This document shows, one piece after another, positions 49,990 through 59,047 of a DNA stretch of 64,000 nucleotides (position 1 is the stretch's first letter; each line of letters opens with the position of its first letter). Under the pieces are notes generated by a model. The model was not told the origin of the DNA. It was given only the letters and a program-made list of their open reading frames with translations, and made no database searches. A program made the translations under genes and the position numbers. This DNA comes from CAZCVI01 sp964502145 (GTDB lineage: Bacteria; Acidobacteriota; Aminicenantia; UBA2199), in the NCBI GenBank assembly GCA_964502145.1, contig CAZCVI010000037.1, forward strand, positions 1-64,000, in the 5' to 3' direction.

Positions 49990-51378
49990 TTAGGCAATGA
50001 GTTTTCGTCCCAATAACAAGAACCAATGGTTGGGAATATAGTAGACATCTGTTTGCTTGATTTTTTCAATGTGGAAAAGATCGCGATTCAGGAAGAGTGC
50101 TTTCTGCGGTGAAAAAGTCTCCAGAAAAGAATGAAAACTTTTGGATAATAGTCCGGGGCGGGCCGAGCCGGTTTTGATTTCTACTGGGACCACATCATCT
50201 CCCGTGCCAACCCGCCATAAAAAATCCACTTCCGCACCGTTCTTGGTTCTCCAATAGAATAATTCTTCGTCCAGTAAAGCCCCCTCTTTGGCCAGTTCCG
50301 TAAAAATTAAATTTTCCATCACCGCGCCTTTATCCGGGCGAAGGCTAAATTCACCGAACTGCCTGACAGTAAAATTGCGAATCCCATTATCCATAAAATA
50401 GCACTTCTGAGCACTTCTAACCTCATTTCTTGGGCTACTGACAAAGGGTGGCAGGAAGGCTGCGACATAGGTTTCCATTAAAATATTCATGTACTTCGTA
50501 ACCGTGGACATATTACTACCCAGTAAAGAGCATATCTCTGATTTATTAATCAAGTTCCCTGTTTGGGCAGAAAGCACCTTGACCAGATTGGTGAATAATT
50601 CAGATTTTCCCAGATTTAAAAGCTCCACGATATCCTTTTTTATATAGGATCGGTATATCTCGTTTAGCTCCTCCAACTTTGCCTGATGTCCCATGGCCTT
50701 CAATACCGCAGGATAACCACCATATATAGCCATCTCTTCCATGATTCGGTTTAAATAGAGGCCGTATATTTTCTCCAATTCCTGCCATTGCCCCAGCGAC
50801 GATTCCGCTAGGTATTCGGGCATCAGGTGAAATGGGACTTTATTTTCATAACGGATATATTCTTTAAAGGAGATCGGGAAGATGTAGGTTTCACGCTTCC
50901 TACCCGTTAAGAACTCCTTGATTTTTGAATTCAACTCCAGAGAAGAGGAACCCGTGGCCAATACCTTGATATTTTGCCCCAGATCGTAAACTCCCTTTAA
51001 AAATTTTCCCGGGGTATCAAGCCGTTGCACTTCGTCGAGAAATAGATAAACCCGTTCGCCTTTTTCCCGGACATGATTTATTTGCTCAACCAGCAGCATC
51101 GGATTATTAAATTGCTCAAATCGGTCGATAGTATCCATATTCACATAAAACACCCGTTGCGGAGTAACCCCCCGCTGGAGCAGTGCATCAATCAGCATCA
51201 TCAACACGGTTGTCTTCCCACTTTGCCTGGGTCCAATAATAACTTCGACGTGATCCGAATCCAAACGCTCCGTGATCTTTTCAACCCCGGAACGTCGCAC
51301 CAAAACGGAGGGATCAATATTACGCGAATCCATCCGTAACCATAAACCGTCAAGATCCAGTGTCCTAAATGTGATCAT
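49990..51378 (-). CDS. ATP-binding protein with DUF4143 domain
   Basis: 462 residues. The N-terminal AAA domain has Walker A GPRQSGKTT and Walker B VYLFLDEVQRL. The C-terminal DUF4143 region has the nuclease-like GAEVDFLWR ... VVPVEIKTG pattern (Asp, then Glu-x-Lys). Members are widespread and patchily distributed; their role is unclear, and mobility or defence has been suggested. The start has agg 10 nt upstream; the frame extends 51 bp earlier. It sits on the opposite strand between the two pepD copies. Confidence 0.88.
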   Translation of the reverse strand: MITFRTLDLDGLWLRMDSRNIDPSVLVRRSGVEKITERLDSDHVEVIIGPRQSGKTTVLMMLIDALLQRGVTPQRVFYVNMDTIDRFEQFNNPMLLVEQINHVREKGERVYLFLDEVQRLDTPGKFLKGVYDLGQNIKVLATGSSSLELNSKIKEFLTGRKRETYIFPISFKEYIRYENKVPFHLMPEYLAESSLGQWQELEKIYGLYLNRIMEEMAIYGGYPAVLKAMGHQAKLEELNEIYRSYIKKDIVELLNLGKSELFTNLVKVLSAQTGNLINKSEICSLLGSNMSTVTKYMNILMETYVAAFLPPFVSSPRNEVRSAQKCYFMDNGIRNFTVRQFGEFSLRPDKGAVMENLIFTELAKEGALLDEELFYWRTKNGAEVDFLWRVGTGDDVVPVEIKTGSARPGLLSKSFHSFLETFSPQKALFLNRDLFHIEKIKQTDVYYIPNHWFLLLGRKLIA

Positions 51379-51455
51379 GTACACATCCTTATTTAATAAT
51401 TTTTCAATACTATTATGGCATCCTTTCAACCAAAATTCAACCCCAATAGCAAAAC

Positions 51456-51497
51456 AACCAGGGTAAATGATAAGTCGACTATCGATTTACCCTGGTT
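51456..51497. repeat. near-perfect 42-bp palindrome
   Basis: aaccagggtaaat pairs with atttaccctggtt, and the centre (gataagtcgactatc) is itself nearly symmetrical, so the arms reach about 20 bp with one bulge each. It lies between the start of the DUF4143 gene and pepD copy 2, upstream of both. No T run follows. It could be an operator, a cruciform site or a mobile-element scar. Confidence 0.7.
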
Positions 51498-51669
51498 AGA
51501 TTCAAACTTCACATAGAAATCACCCTTCCAAATACCAAAAGCATAGAAAAAAAAATTATATCGGATATAGTACTTCTTTTTCTCTCTTTTTTCTATTATA
51601 ATATCACTGATCTTTTGTGCGCAAAAGTACAGAACGGGAGAAAAAAAGATAATATAAAGGAGAGGCAAT

Positions 51670-53277
51670 ATGAATCAATCAGACACATTCTTTGAACCCA
51701 CAGACGTATGCAATCGGTTTATTTCGATTACGCAACGTCCACATCCTTCGGCAGACCAAAAAGGCGTCATTGGCAATGAAGACCCTATAAGAGAATATGT
51801 GATCTCACAAGCCCGGGAAATTCCCGGGGTGAAAATAGTATTTTATGAAAAGAACGCTACCCAACCCGGAGACCGCGTGATCGTGTTACGACGTCCCGGT
51901 TCCGGGATTTATGCTCAAAGACACCCGGTTATACTCCAGGCCCATATAGACATGGTGTATAATCCCGTGAACATGGCTTTCCCTCTCAATGTGATTATTG
52001 ACTCCAATCGAGCAGGGCAGGGCAAATGGATAAAAGCCCAGGACAACAACGGAATTCCCTCTACATTGGGCGCCGATAATGGACTGGGTGTGGCCACTGC
52101 ACTGGCGATTTTAGTTGACGATAATCTTAAAGAGTATCCATTGGAATGCTTGTTTACGGTGCAAGAAGAAACGGATATGGGTGGTGCCCAGCATTTCGAC
52201 TTGAAAAATCTCACGGGACAATTATTGCTTAATCTTGACGCGGAAGTCCTCAATGAAATCATCTTTGGTAGCGCCGGAGGTAGCGCCACAGAATACCAGG
52301 GAAAGATCAACCGTGCCACCCCACCCGCGGGTTATACGACCTTGTTACTCTCTGTCTCCGGCTTACGCGGTGGACATTCTGGCGTGGACATCAATAAAGG
52401 AAGACTTAATGCCATTAAAGTCTTGGCCCAAGTACTGGCCCGGTTAGATAAACGAATCACCGCATCTGATATTAACGGTGGAGGTATTCATAGTTATGAC
52501 CTAGTGCTCTATGATATCAAGCGAAGCGATGTTCATAAATCCAATGCTATTCCCGCCCAAGCCGAAGCTGTTATTGGTGTGCCCAAAGAAAAAGCAGAAC
52601 AATTCATAGCGGACTTCAAAACCTTCTGCGCCGCTTTAAAGACCCAAAACCTCCCCCAAGAGGATGGCTTCATTTACACGACAACCATTACCAGTGCCAC
52701 CATTCAACCTATGAATGAAAGATCAACCGACAACTTGCTCTGTGTGCTGCAACAGATTCCTCACGGCGTGATTGGCATGCTTCCCGATGTTCCGGGCGTG
52801 GTGGAAACCTCTAGCAACCTCTATGGTATTCATATTGATGGTAACACTATCACTATTGGTTCGTCTAACCGCAGTTCCCGCCAAGTATCTTTGACCGCGC
52901 TCAATAATCTCCAGACCAATATTGGAACACTATTTCAATTCACCGTGACCACTGATATTGAAAGTTACCCGTCATGGCAACCGAACCCCGAATCGCGGTT
53001 GCTTGATATTACCGAGGAAGTGTATAGTGATCCACAAATGTATGGCGATCACTATAACGCCACAGTCATCCATGCGGGTTTGGAATGTGGCACCATCAAA
53101 GACAGGTACAAAAACGAGCTGGATATTGATATGGATTGTATCTCCATCGGACCCACCATCAAAGACCCCCACTCCCCTAACGAAAGCCTCCAGATACAGG
53201 CTGTGGATGGAACCCAAACAGTTCAAAAGTTCTATGATGCAGTAAGCGAAATCCTGGCAAGAATTTTTAGCGAATAA
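51670..53277 (+). CDS. pepD: aminoacyl-histidine dipeptidase (M20C, PepD-like), copy 2
   Basis: 535 residues, a diverged paralogue of the gene at 48345. Motifs: LQAHIDMVY, TLGADNGLGVATAL, TVQEETDMGGA, GGHSGVDI and VIHAGLECG. The change HMDMVC to HIDMVY keeps the ligands. aaggag lies 8 nt before the ATG. It differs enough from copy 1 to suggest different dipeptide preference. A -10 box (TATAAT at 51597) lies upstream without a clear -35. Confidence 0.92.
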   Translation: MNQSDTFFEPTDVCNRFISITQRPHPSADQKGVIGNEDPIREYVISQAREIPGVKIVFYEKNATQPGDRVIVLRRPGSGIYAQRHPVILQAHIDMVYNPVNMAFPLNVIIDSNRAGQGKWIKAQDNNGIPSTLGADNGLGVATALAILVDDNLKEYPLECLFTVQEETDMGGAQHFDLKNLTGQLLLNLDAEVLNEIIFGSAGGSATEYQGKINRATPPAGYTTLLLSVSGLRGGHSGVDINKGRLNAIKVLAQVLARLDKRITASDINGGGIHSYDLVLYDIKRSDVHKSNAIPAQAEAVIGVPKEKAEQFIADFKTFCAALKTQNLPQEDGFIYTTTITSATIQPMNERSTDNLLCVLQQIPHGVIGMLPDVPGVVETSSNLYGIHIDGNTITIGSSNRSSRQVSLTALNNLQTNIGTLFQFTVTTDIESYPSWQPNPESRLLDITEEVYSDPQMYGDHYNATVIHAGLECGTIKDRYKNELDIDMDCISIGPTIKDPHSPNESLQIQAVDGTQTVQKFYDAVSEILARIFSE

Positions 53278-53401
53278 AAAAGGAGGTTGGGGGGTGCAGC
53301 CCCATTTAAGATTTTTTTTCGTGAATCCTGTTTTATGTATTGCCTTTAACCCAATAATCATTTATCATCTTATAGAAGAATTTTTTACAGGAGAATACGA
53401 A

Positions 53402-54412
53402 ATGAAAAAAATCTTCCTTATATTTCTTATTGTGGTATGTTTATTCATCCAGCATATGCCCCTAGCTTCAGAAAAAACATTGGCAGAAAAGACGGTGCCT
53501 GAAAATAAAAATGGCAATGAACCCGTTTACCGTTTCGAGTATGTGTTTCATGGTCAGACCAGCGGCGTGTTCCTCTTGATTTTTCGGTATCGCTTTTTAT
53601 TTCGTGCCATTGCTTCTGTGTTGCTCAACGTCAGTCCATTGGATGCGCAAACCATGCAATTTAGTTTTAAAGATATTTCTGACACCGGGTATCTGATCCG
53701 GACCTGGGGATTCAGCGGTAAAACATTAATCACCAGTGCGGCGGATTATGATCAGGCTAAAGTTCAGCGAGTACTCGCCAGTGACCGCATTTTACTTCAG
53801 GAAAAAGCGGCTTCTTTTGCCAAGACCATTAAGAAATGGATGGTTTTTCCTTTTGCTATTCTATCCAAGGACAAGAATGCCGTCACTTTCAAACGAAGTA
53901 TCAACGGGGTACATCGTGACAGTGCTGTCAATTTACCCATGAAATCCCTTAAAGTAAGTGGCAGTTATAATTACAATTTTAAGATTTATCATATCCTCAA
54001 TGAAATGTTAAAAGCATACAATCAACCTTTTTTTGAGGGCACCAGGGAGCAATTGCTCGCATTAGAGCCCGGTCGACAGTGGTTGAGTCCCAAATTGGAT
54101 TTCAGCGAGATCATGAATCGTATTGGTGGCTTGGCCACCCCATTGATTGGTAAATATGTCAAGTTCAGACAGTCCTCCCCTATCCAGTTAACCTATCGCG
54201 TGACCCTCAGAACCGCCGATAAACTCACTATCAAAGGCACCGCTTCACCGGGCATTACCATCTACAGTAGTTTTAAAGTGATTCAGGTCACCCGTGCCGT
54301 CGAATTAAGATTACCCGATGGCGTGTTGCTGGATGATTCCTATTACATTGAAATCGGTAAAGAAAATGGCAAAAGCGGTACCGCCAGATGTTCACTGAGG
54401 CTCGTGCAATAA
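53402..54412 (+). CDS. exported protein of unknown function
   Basis: 336 residues with a clear signal peptide (MKKIFLIFLIVVCLFIQHMP, then LAS). The mature part is beta-rich with alternating hydrophobic residues and ends in a strand-rich region (VTRAVELRLPDGVLLDD). I do not recognise a family; it has some resemblance to DUF3108-like periplasmic proteins. The ATG follows acaggag by 10 nt. The open frame extends 108 bp upstream but without support. Confidence 0.75.
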   Translation: MKKIFLIFLIVVCLFIQHMPLASEKTLAEKTVPENKNGNEPVYRFEYVFHGQTSGVFLLIFRYRFLFRAIASVLLNVSPLDAQTMQFSFKDISDTGYLIRTWGFSGKTLITSAADYDQAKVQRVLASDRILLQEKAASFAKTIKKWMVFPFAILSKDKNAVTFKRSINGVHRDSAVNLPMKSLKVSGSYNYNFKIYHILNEMLKAYNQPFFEGTREQLLALEPGRQWLSPKLDFSEIMNRIGGLATPLIGKYVKFRQSSPIQLTYRVTLRTADKLTIKGTASPGITIYSSFKVIQVTRAVELRLPDGVLLDDSYYIEIGKENGKSGTARCSLRLVQ

Positions 54413-54497
54413 AAATAAATTGGACCCTATAACACGTTTTTGCACCAGTTTCCCCCGTGTACGTGGACTACTTTTCATTTTTATAATGGCAAGACTA

Positions 54498-54526
54498 TTG
54501 AAAAACCTGGACTTTTATATTAAAAT
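54498..54526 (+). promoter_or_regulatory. promoter of the AlbA_2-type gene
   Basis: TTGAAA, 17 bp, TAAAAT, with a leader of about 40 nt that contains ggagaaag ahead of the ATG at 54573. Confidence 0.6.
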
Positions 54527-54572
54527 ATAATCTGGTGTGCAAATAAAATGTATTACCAATGGAGAAAGAAAT

Positions 54573-55730
54573 ATGGAACCTGCGAAGGTACTTCAATGGA
54601 TTAGTCAGGGCGAAGACAGTCACATTCAATTTAAAGAGAATTTCACTAACAGCGAGCAATTGGCCGCAGAAATGGTCGCCTTCTCCAATTCCAGAGGGGG
54701 TTACATCTTGTTGGGCGTGTCGGACCAAAACAATATCATCGGACTATCCCCGAAAGATATCCATCGCCTGAATCAACTCATTTCAAATACCGCCACTGAA
54801 GGTGTTATTCCTCCCATCACACCATTCACCGAAATAATCCCAGTAAACGATAAAAACATCATGGTGGTGGAAATCAAACAAGGTATCAATAAACCCTATT
54901 CCACCAATAAAAGCATCTTTTATACAAAGGTAGGAGCGGATAAACGGAAAATATCACGGGAAGAATTACTGCGCCTTTTCCAGGCCAGCGGGCATTTGGC
55001 TGCCGATGAAATGCTGATTCCCAACTCCGCTATCAAAGATTTTAACCTGGATAAATTTAAATTGTTCTTTGAAAAAAACTATGAGAAAACAATCGCAGAA
55101 ACCGGACTCCCCCTTGAACAATTAATGCAAAACCTAAATCTTTTTCGCGACGGTAACCTGAACTTGGCCGGTTTACTCCTGTTTGGGCAATATCCGCAAC
55201 GGTTCAAACCAGTTTTGATGATCAAGGGAGTTTCTTTCTTCGGTAATGATATGACCGACACCGAGTACCGGGACAGCGAGGATATTCTTGGCGATATGGA
55301 AACGCTTTACAATCAAGGTCTGGCTTTTATACTGCGTAATCTTCTGAAGCTCCAGATGGGGCAGAATTTTAATAGTCTGGGAATCCCAGAAATCGCACGC
55401 ATAGCGCTTGAAGAAACCTTACAAAATGCTTTGGTTCATCGTAGTTACTTTAAAAATGCGCCTATTCGTCTAATGATATTTGATAACCGCGTGGAAATCA
55501 TCAGTCCAGGAAAACTGCCCAATGGTTTAACTATAGAAAATATCAAATATGGCAACACAGTAGCGCGGAACCATGTGATTGCCTCTTTTGCCGGTAAAAT
55601 ATTACTCTATCGTGGCTTAGGAACAGGCATTCAACGAGCCATAAAAGCACAACCTAACATTCAATTTATAGATGATGCGGATAGTGACCAATTCATCGTC
55701 ACCATCCCCCGTCCTGAAAAAAGAAAATAG
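54573..55730 (+). CDS. AlbA_2/Schlafen-like putative DNA-binding protein with GHKL-like C-terminus
   Basis: 385 residues. The N-terminal AlbA_2 domain (GEDSHIQFKENF, SNSRGGYILLGVSD, FYTKVGADKRKISREELLRLF, core YTKVGADKRKIS) is followed by a RecG-like/HATPase_c_4 region (ARIALEETLQNALVHRSYF, core EETLQNALVHR; FDNRVEIISPGKLPNG; RGLGTGIQRAI). Such proteins are often annotated as putative transcriptional regulators or ATP-dependent helicases; actual activity is not settled. The start Met has ggagaaag 6-8 nt upstream. Confidence 0.88.
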   Translation: MEPAKVLQWISQGEDSHIQFKENFTNSEQLAAEMVAFSNSRGGYILLGVSDQNNIIGLSPKDIHRLNQLISNTATEGVIPPITPFTEIIPVNDKNIMVVEIKQGINKPYSTNKSIFYTKVGADKRKISREELLRLFQASGHLAADEMLIPNSAIKDFNLDKFKLFFEKNYEKTIAETGLPLEQLMQNLNLFRDGNLNLAGLLLFGQYPQRFKPVLMIKGVSFFGNDMTDTEYRDSEDILGDMETLYNQGLAFILRNLLKLQMGQNFNSLGIPEIARIALEETLQNALVHRSYFKNAPIRLMIFDNRVEIISPGKLPNGLTIENIKYGNTVARNHVIASFAGKILLYRGLGTGIQRAIKAQPNIQFIDDADSDQFIVTIPRPEKRK

Positions 55731-55750
55731 TAAAAGCTTTAGGAGTCCAG

Positions 55751-55772
55751 AACCCTTTCTCGAAAGGGTTTT
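55751..55772 (+). terminator. intrinsic terminator after the AlbA_2 gene
   Basis: aaccctttctcgaaagggtttt forms an 8-bp stem with a four-base loop and a short T run. It lies between two convergent genes. Confidence 0.75.
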
Positions 55773-55792
55773 GGCCGCCGGAGGCAATGTCT

Positions 55793-57451
55793 TTATGCAC
55801 CCCTATTTTCGCGATGGGGAAGACCTGTCAGAATCCCTTTCCGTTTTTGCAATTCGCCTATTTCTTTTGCCACTGGTATTGGTGCAAAATTCGTGCCCAC
55901 ACCCGCGTAATACATCGCCGTGGAAATTGTGCCCGGAGTTGGCGTAAAAATCTGGACATCCGTGGTTTTTAGTTTAAGTTTTTTTAATCGTTCTCCCATC
56001 TTTAATACATCTTTTAATGTTTCTCCTGGATGTCCCACGATCAGATAGGGGGCCAATTCAATTTTCCGTTTCAGTTTGTTGTTGATCGTATTAAACAAGC
56101 GCACAAATTCCGCGAACACCTCGAAACCTGGTTTTCGCATCACATCCAACACCCCTTGTTCCGTATGTTCCGGTGCTACCCGCAAGAACTTTCCCGAATG
56201 GAAGAGCAAAATCTCTTCCAGTAATTCCGGGTTCTTCAAAAGTAAATCATAACGAACTCCCGAACCCAAAAATATCTGCCGTACTCCGCGAATCTTTCGT
56301 GCTTCTCGTAATAACTTTAAATAGCGCCCCGTGTTACCGATTGTTTTGCATGTTTCTTTGAGGAAACAGGAGACGCGTTTGCATTTCAGGTTATCGCAAT
56401 CACTGCCGTACAATTCCGCTGTAGCACCGCCGATATCCGAGACAATGCCTTTCCAGCGTGGATGATCGTTAAAATTCTCAATTTCTGTTAATATAGAAGA
56501 CATTGACCGTGACAGGATTCGTTTTCCTTCATGTACTGATATCGAACAAAAAGCACAGCCACCCCCACACCCCCGATGCGCTGTCACCGAGAAAAGATTC
56601 ATTTGTAGTGCTGGAGACATTGTCTTAATTCCCGGATGGTTCCGTAAATAGTCGTATCCATAGACCTTGTTTATATCTGAAGCCGTATAGTTTTGCGGCG
56701 GCAACTCCAGCACAAAACGTCCTTCATGTGGTTGTACTATCCCCTTGCCCGCCATATGTGCCGCCTCGATTTGCAGAGACATTTCCACCAGTTTCGCCGG
56801 GGCGAACATGATCTCAGCCAGAGAAGGCAGCATCACTATATCTTCGTATCCCGCCACATCTTTAATAATCTTGGCTGTGCCCCGCAGATTTAATTCTTTA
56901 ATCACTTTTCCCGTGGCCCCTTGTCGTGCGATTTCCACAATTTGCTTTTCCCCCATCCCAGTTACCATTAAGTCCGCCCGCGAATCCAAGAGAATCGACC
57001 GTTTCATTTTATCTTCTTGGAAATCATAATGGGCAAAACGACGTAACGAAGCTTCCAAACCACCGATGACAATTGGCACCTCTTTAAATGTTTGCCGGAT
57101 ACAATTGGCAAATACAATGGCCGTCCGGTCCGGGCGTATTTTATATTTAATAGAAGGTGGTAAGCCCGGGAAAAAAGCAATGCCATCTTTTTGATAGAGG
57201 TCTTCTTGTCTCCGTTTGCGTGTGGACGTATAATTCAACACCACCGAATCCACCGGGCCTGGAATAATCGCGAAGAATAAACGCGGTGCGCCAAACACCG
57301 CGAAGGATTCCGGTTTCTGCCAGAAGGGGGTTTCAATCACCCCTACCGTAAACCCAGACGCTTCCAACGATCTTTTTAAAATCCCTTCGGGGAACGAGGG
57401 ATGATCCGTGAAAAGATAGGGCAACACAAAGATGACATCGAATTTAGACAT
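55793..57451 (-). CDS. YgiQ family radical SAM protein
   Basis: 552 residues from the chosen Met. The N-terminal domain (FDVIFVLPYLFTDHPSFPEG, core FVLPYLFTDHPSFPEG; VIGGLEASLRRFAHYD) matches the YgiQ N-terminal region. The radical SAM core holds CxxxCxxC in RGCGGGCAFCSI. Late motifs (RVAPEHTEQGVLDVMRKPG, PYLIVGHPGET, VQIFTPTPGTISTAMYY) complete the family pattern. The reaction is unknown. An upstream in-frame Met adds nine poorly conserved residues. Confidence 0.92.
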   Translation of the reverse strand: MSKFDVIFVLPYLFTDHPSFPEGILKRSLEASGFTVGVIETPFWQKPESFAVFGAPRLFFAIIPGPVDSVVLNYTSTRKRRQEDLYQKDGIAFFPGLPPSIKYKIRPDRTAIVFANCIRQTFKEVPIVIGGLEASLRRFAHYDFQEDKMKRSILLDSRADLMVTGMGEKQIVEIARQGATGKVIKELNLRGTAKIIKDVAGYEDIVMLPSLAEIMFAPAKLVEMSLQIEAAHMAGKGIVQPHEGRFVLELPPQNYTASDINKVYGYDYLRNHPGIKTMSPALQMNLFSVTAHRGCGGGCAFCSISVHEGKRILSRSMSSILTEIENFNDHPRWKGIVSDIGGATAELYGSDCDNLKCKRVSCFLKETCKTIGNTGRYLKLLREARKIRGVRQIFLGSGVRYDLLLKNPELLEEILLFHSGKFLRVAPEHTEQGVLDVMRKPGFEVFAEFVRLFNTINNKLKRKIELAPYLIVGHPGETLKDVLKMGERLKKLKLKTTDVQIFTPTPGTISTAMYYAGVGTNFAPIPVAKEIGELQKRKGILTGLPHRENRGA

Positions 57452-57560
57452 ACCCAATTCTACCCCATCCCCCACCAAAAAGCAAGAAAAAGGTGTTTTC
57501 GTCGGATTCGTGTCTTTGGTGGTTAAATATTTTTTTATCTTTTTTTTCTTTTTTTTTTAC

Positions 57561-57589
57561 TTGCGATATTTAAAATGGTAAAATATAGA
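57561..57589 (+). promoter_or_regulatory. promoter of metF
   Basis: TTGCGA, 17 bp, TATAGA, with the start about 25 bp before the metF ATG, leaving room for the agaggtg ribosome binding site. Confidence 0.55.
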
Positions 57590-57621
57590 AAAAAAGTTTT
57601 AAATTAAAAGAGGTGAACAAA

Positions 57622-58500
57622 ATGAGTATGAAAGATATATGGACCAATCGTACAACCCCCACTATCTCCTTTGAATTTTTTCCTGCCCATGATGAGAAGG
57701 CCACGCAAAAACTCGACAAAGTGATTGATACTTTAGCGGCTTTGGAACCCGATTTCGTTTCCGTCACGTTTGGAGCCGGTGGTTCAACCCGGGAGGGTTC
57801 CTATCAATTGGTGGAAAAGCTTAAATGGGATAAAAAACTCGAAGTATTGCCGTATGTGGCGGCATATGGTTTAGGACAGGAGGAGTTGGTTTCCGTTTTA
57901 GAGAATTACCAGCAATTGGGAATCGAAAACGTGTTCTGTGTTCGTGGTGATCACCCCGAAGCAGAGGATTTTGTACCACAACCCGACAGTTTGACCCATG
58001 CTTCAGATTTTTTATCTTTTGTGGGCGAGCGGTATGATTTTATTAAAGGCGCTGCCGGGTATCCAGAGGGGCACAAGGAAGCGGTTAATCTTGACCAGGA
58101 CTTGGAGTACCTCCAACTCAAAGTAAAACAAGGTGCTGAGTTTATTATCACCCAGTATTGTTATGATAATCGTATATTCTTTGATTTTGTGGAGCGTTGC
58201 CGTAGCATTGGTATTCATGTTCCTATAGTCGCAGGTATCATGCCTATTTATTCTATCAAGATGATGGAGAACCTTGCCACGCTATGTGGTGCAACTATTC
58301 CCCAGTTTTTACAAGAGAAGTTGGCATTATTACCTGCTGACGACAAAGAAGCTGTTCCCAATTTTGGTATTCAGTTTGTTTTGGAGCAATGCCATGAATT
58401 AATGAGTCATGGTGTCGAAGGTCTTCATTTCTATACTATGGACCGTGCCAAGACTATCGAACAAGTAGTCAAACAATTACGATTTGAGGGGAAAGTATAG
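57622..58500 (+). CDS. metF: 5,10-methylenetetrahydrofolate reductase
   Basis: 292 residues of a flavin TIM barrel that makes 5-methyl-tetrahydrofolate for methionine synthesis or one-carbon metabolism. TISFEFFPAHDEKA carries the catalytic Glu, followed by VTFGAGGSTREGS, VFCVRGDHPE and EFIITQYCYDN. The length is standard for bacterial MetF. An in-frame GTG three codons upstream is an alternative start. No riboswitch is visible upstream; it is monocistronic. Confidence 0.95.
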   Translation: MSMKDIWTNRTTPTISFEFFPAHDEKATQKLDKVIDTLAALEPDFVSVTFGAGGSTREGSYQLVEKLKWDKKLEVLPYVAAYGLGQEELVSVLENYQQLGIENVFCVRGDHPEAEDFVPQPDSLTHASDFLSFVGERYDFIKGAAGYPEGHKEAVNLDQDLEYLQLKVKQGAEFIITQYCYDNRIFFDFVERCRSIGIHVPIVAGIMPIYSIKMMENLATLCGATIPQFLQEKLALLPADDKEAVPNFGIQFVLEQCHELMSHGVEGLHFYTMDRAKTIEQVVKQLRFEGKV

Positions 58501-59047
58501 AGGAAAAGCGCGCTGGTAACAATTGCAATTAATTTGTTTCTGAACCGTGATTTATCGGATTAAAGGATGACCAGGATTCGTAGGATGAAAGAGTGGATAA
58601 CTTTTAAAGCAGAAGGTCTTGCCTGGAAGCCCCACACCGAAAGGTGCTAGGCACCTCGCGATTATTACTAAAAAGAAACTCATTTTGTAAATTTCTTTGA
58701 AAGTCCCGGGATTAAATTCCCAGAATTCCCAGAATTCCCAGAATTCTCATAATTACTAATGCATGCAGTGCATGAATTTCTTGGCAGTTCATACTGATAA
58801 TTCTCTTAATCCCGCCTCGTTTGTAAATCCCTAATATTGTGCAACCTCCAATAAGACGATTAATTCTATTTTGATGTAGAGGAAATCTCGCCAGACGCTC
58901 ATTGATTGCGACTGCTCGTGTTGCACAAGTTTCAGGATTTACAGTGGTTTTGTTGTATGGTATTTATGGGTTATGGCTATAAAGAAAAAAAGAGCAACCA
59001 TGTTGAAACTTTATTGGACTAGTTTAATTACCGGGAAGTATTAAACC
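58501..59047. other. intergenic region before the caspase-STAND gene
   Basis: 547 bp without a convincing coding frame. It contains a partial 9-bp element (listed separately), a small hairpin (ggtgctaggcacc near 58641), and two weak promoter-like candidates before the next gene (TTGTAT/TATAAA with a 19-bp spacer near 58953, and TTGAAA/TAATTA with 16 bp near 59003). Confidence 0.5.
58711..58754. repeat. 9-bp repeat element E9 (one arm)
   Basis: Three exact cccagaatt units and a variant ctcataatt in a row, of the same type as in E2. A weak right-end-like stretch (cttggcagttcat, about 58780) follows. Confidence 0.55.

Noticed and set aside
53294..53401. Upstream extension of the exported protein gene
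   Set aside because: The Met at 53402 has a good ribosome binding site and begins a clear signal peptide; the extension has neither.
54573..55730. RecG helicase
   Set aside because: Only a RecG-like/GHKL-like C-terminal region is present; helicase motifs such as DEAD/DExH boxes are absent.
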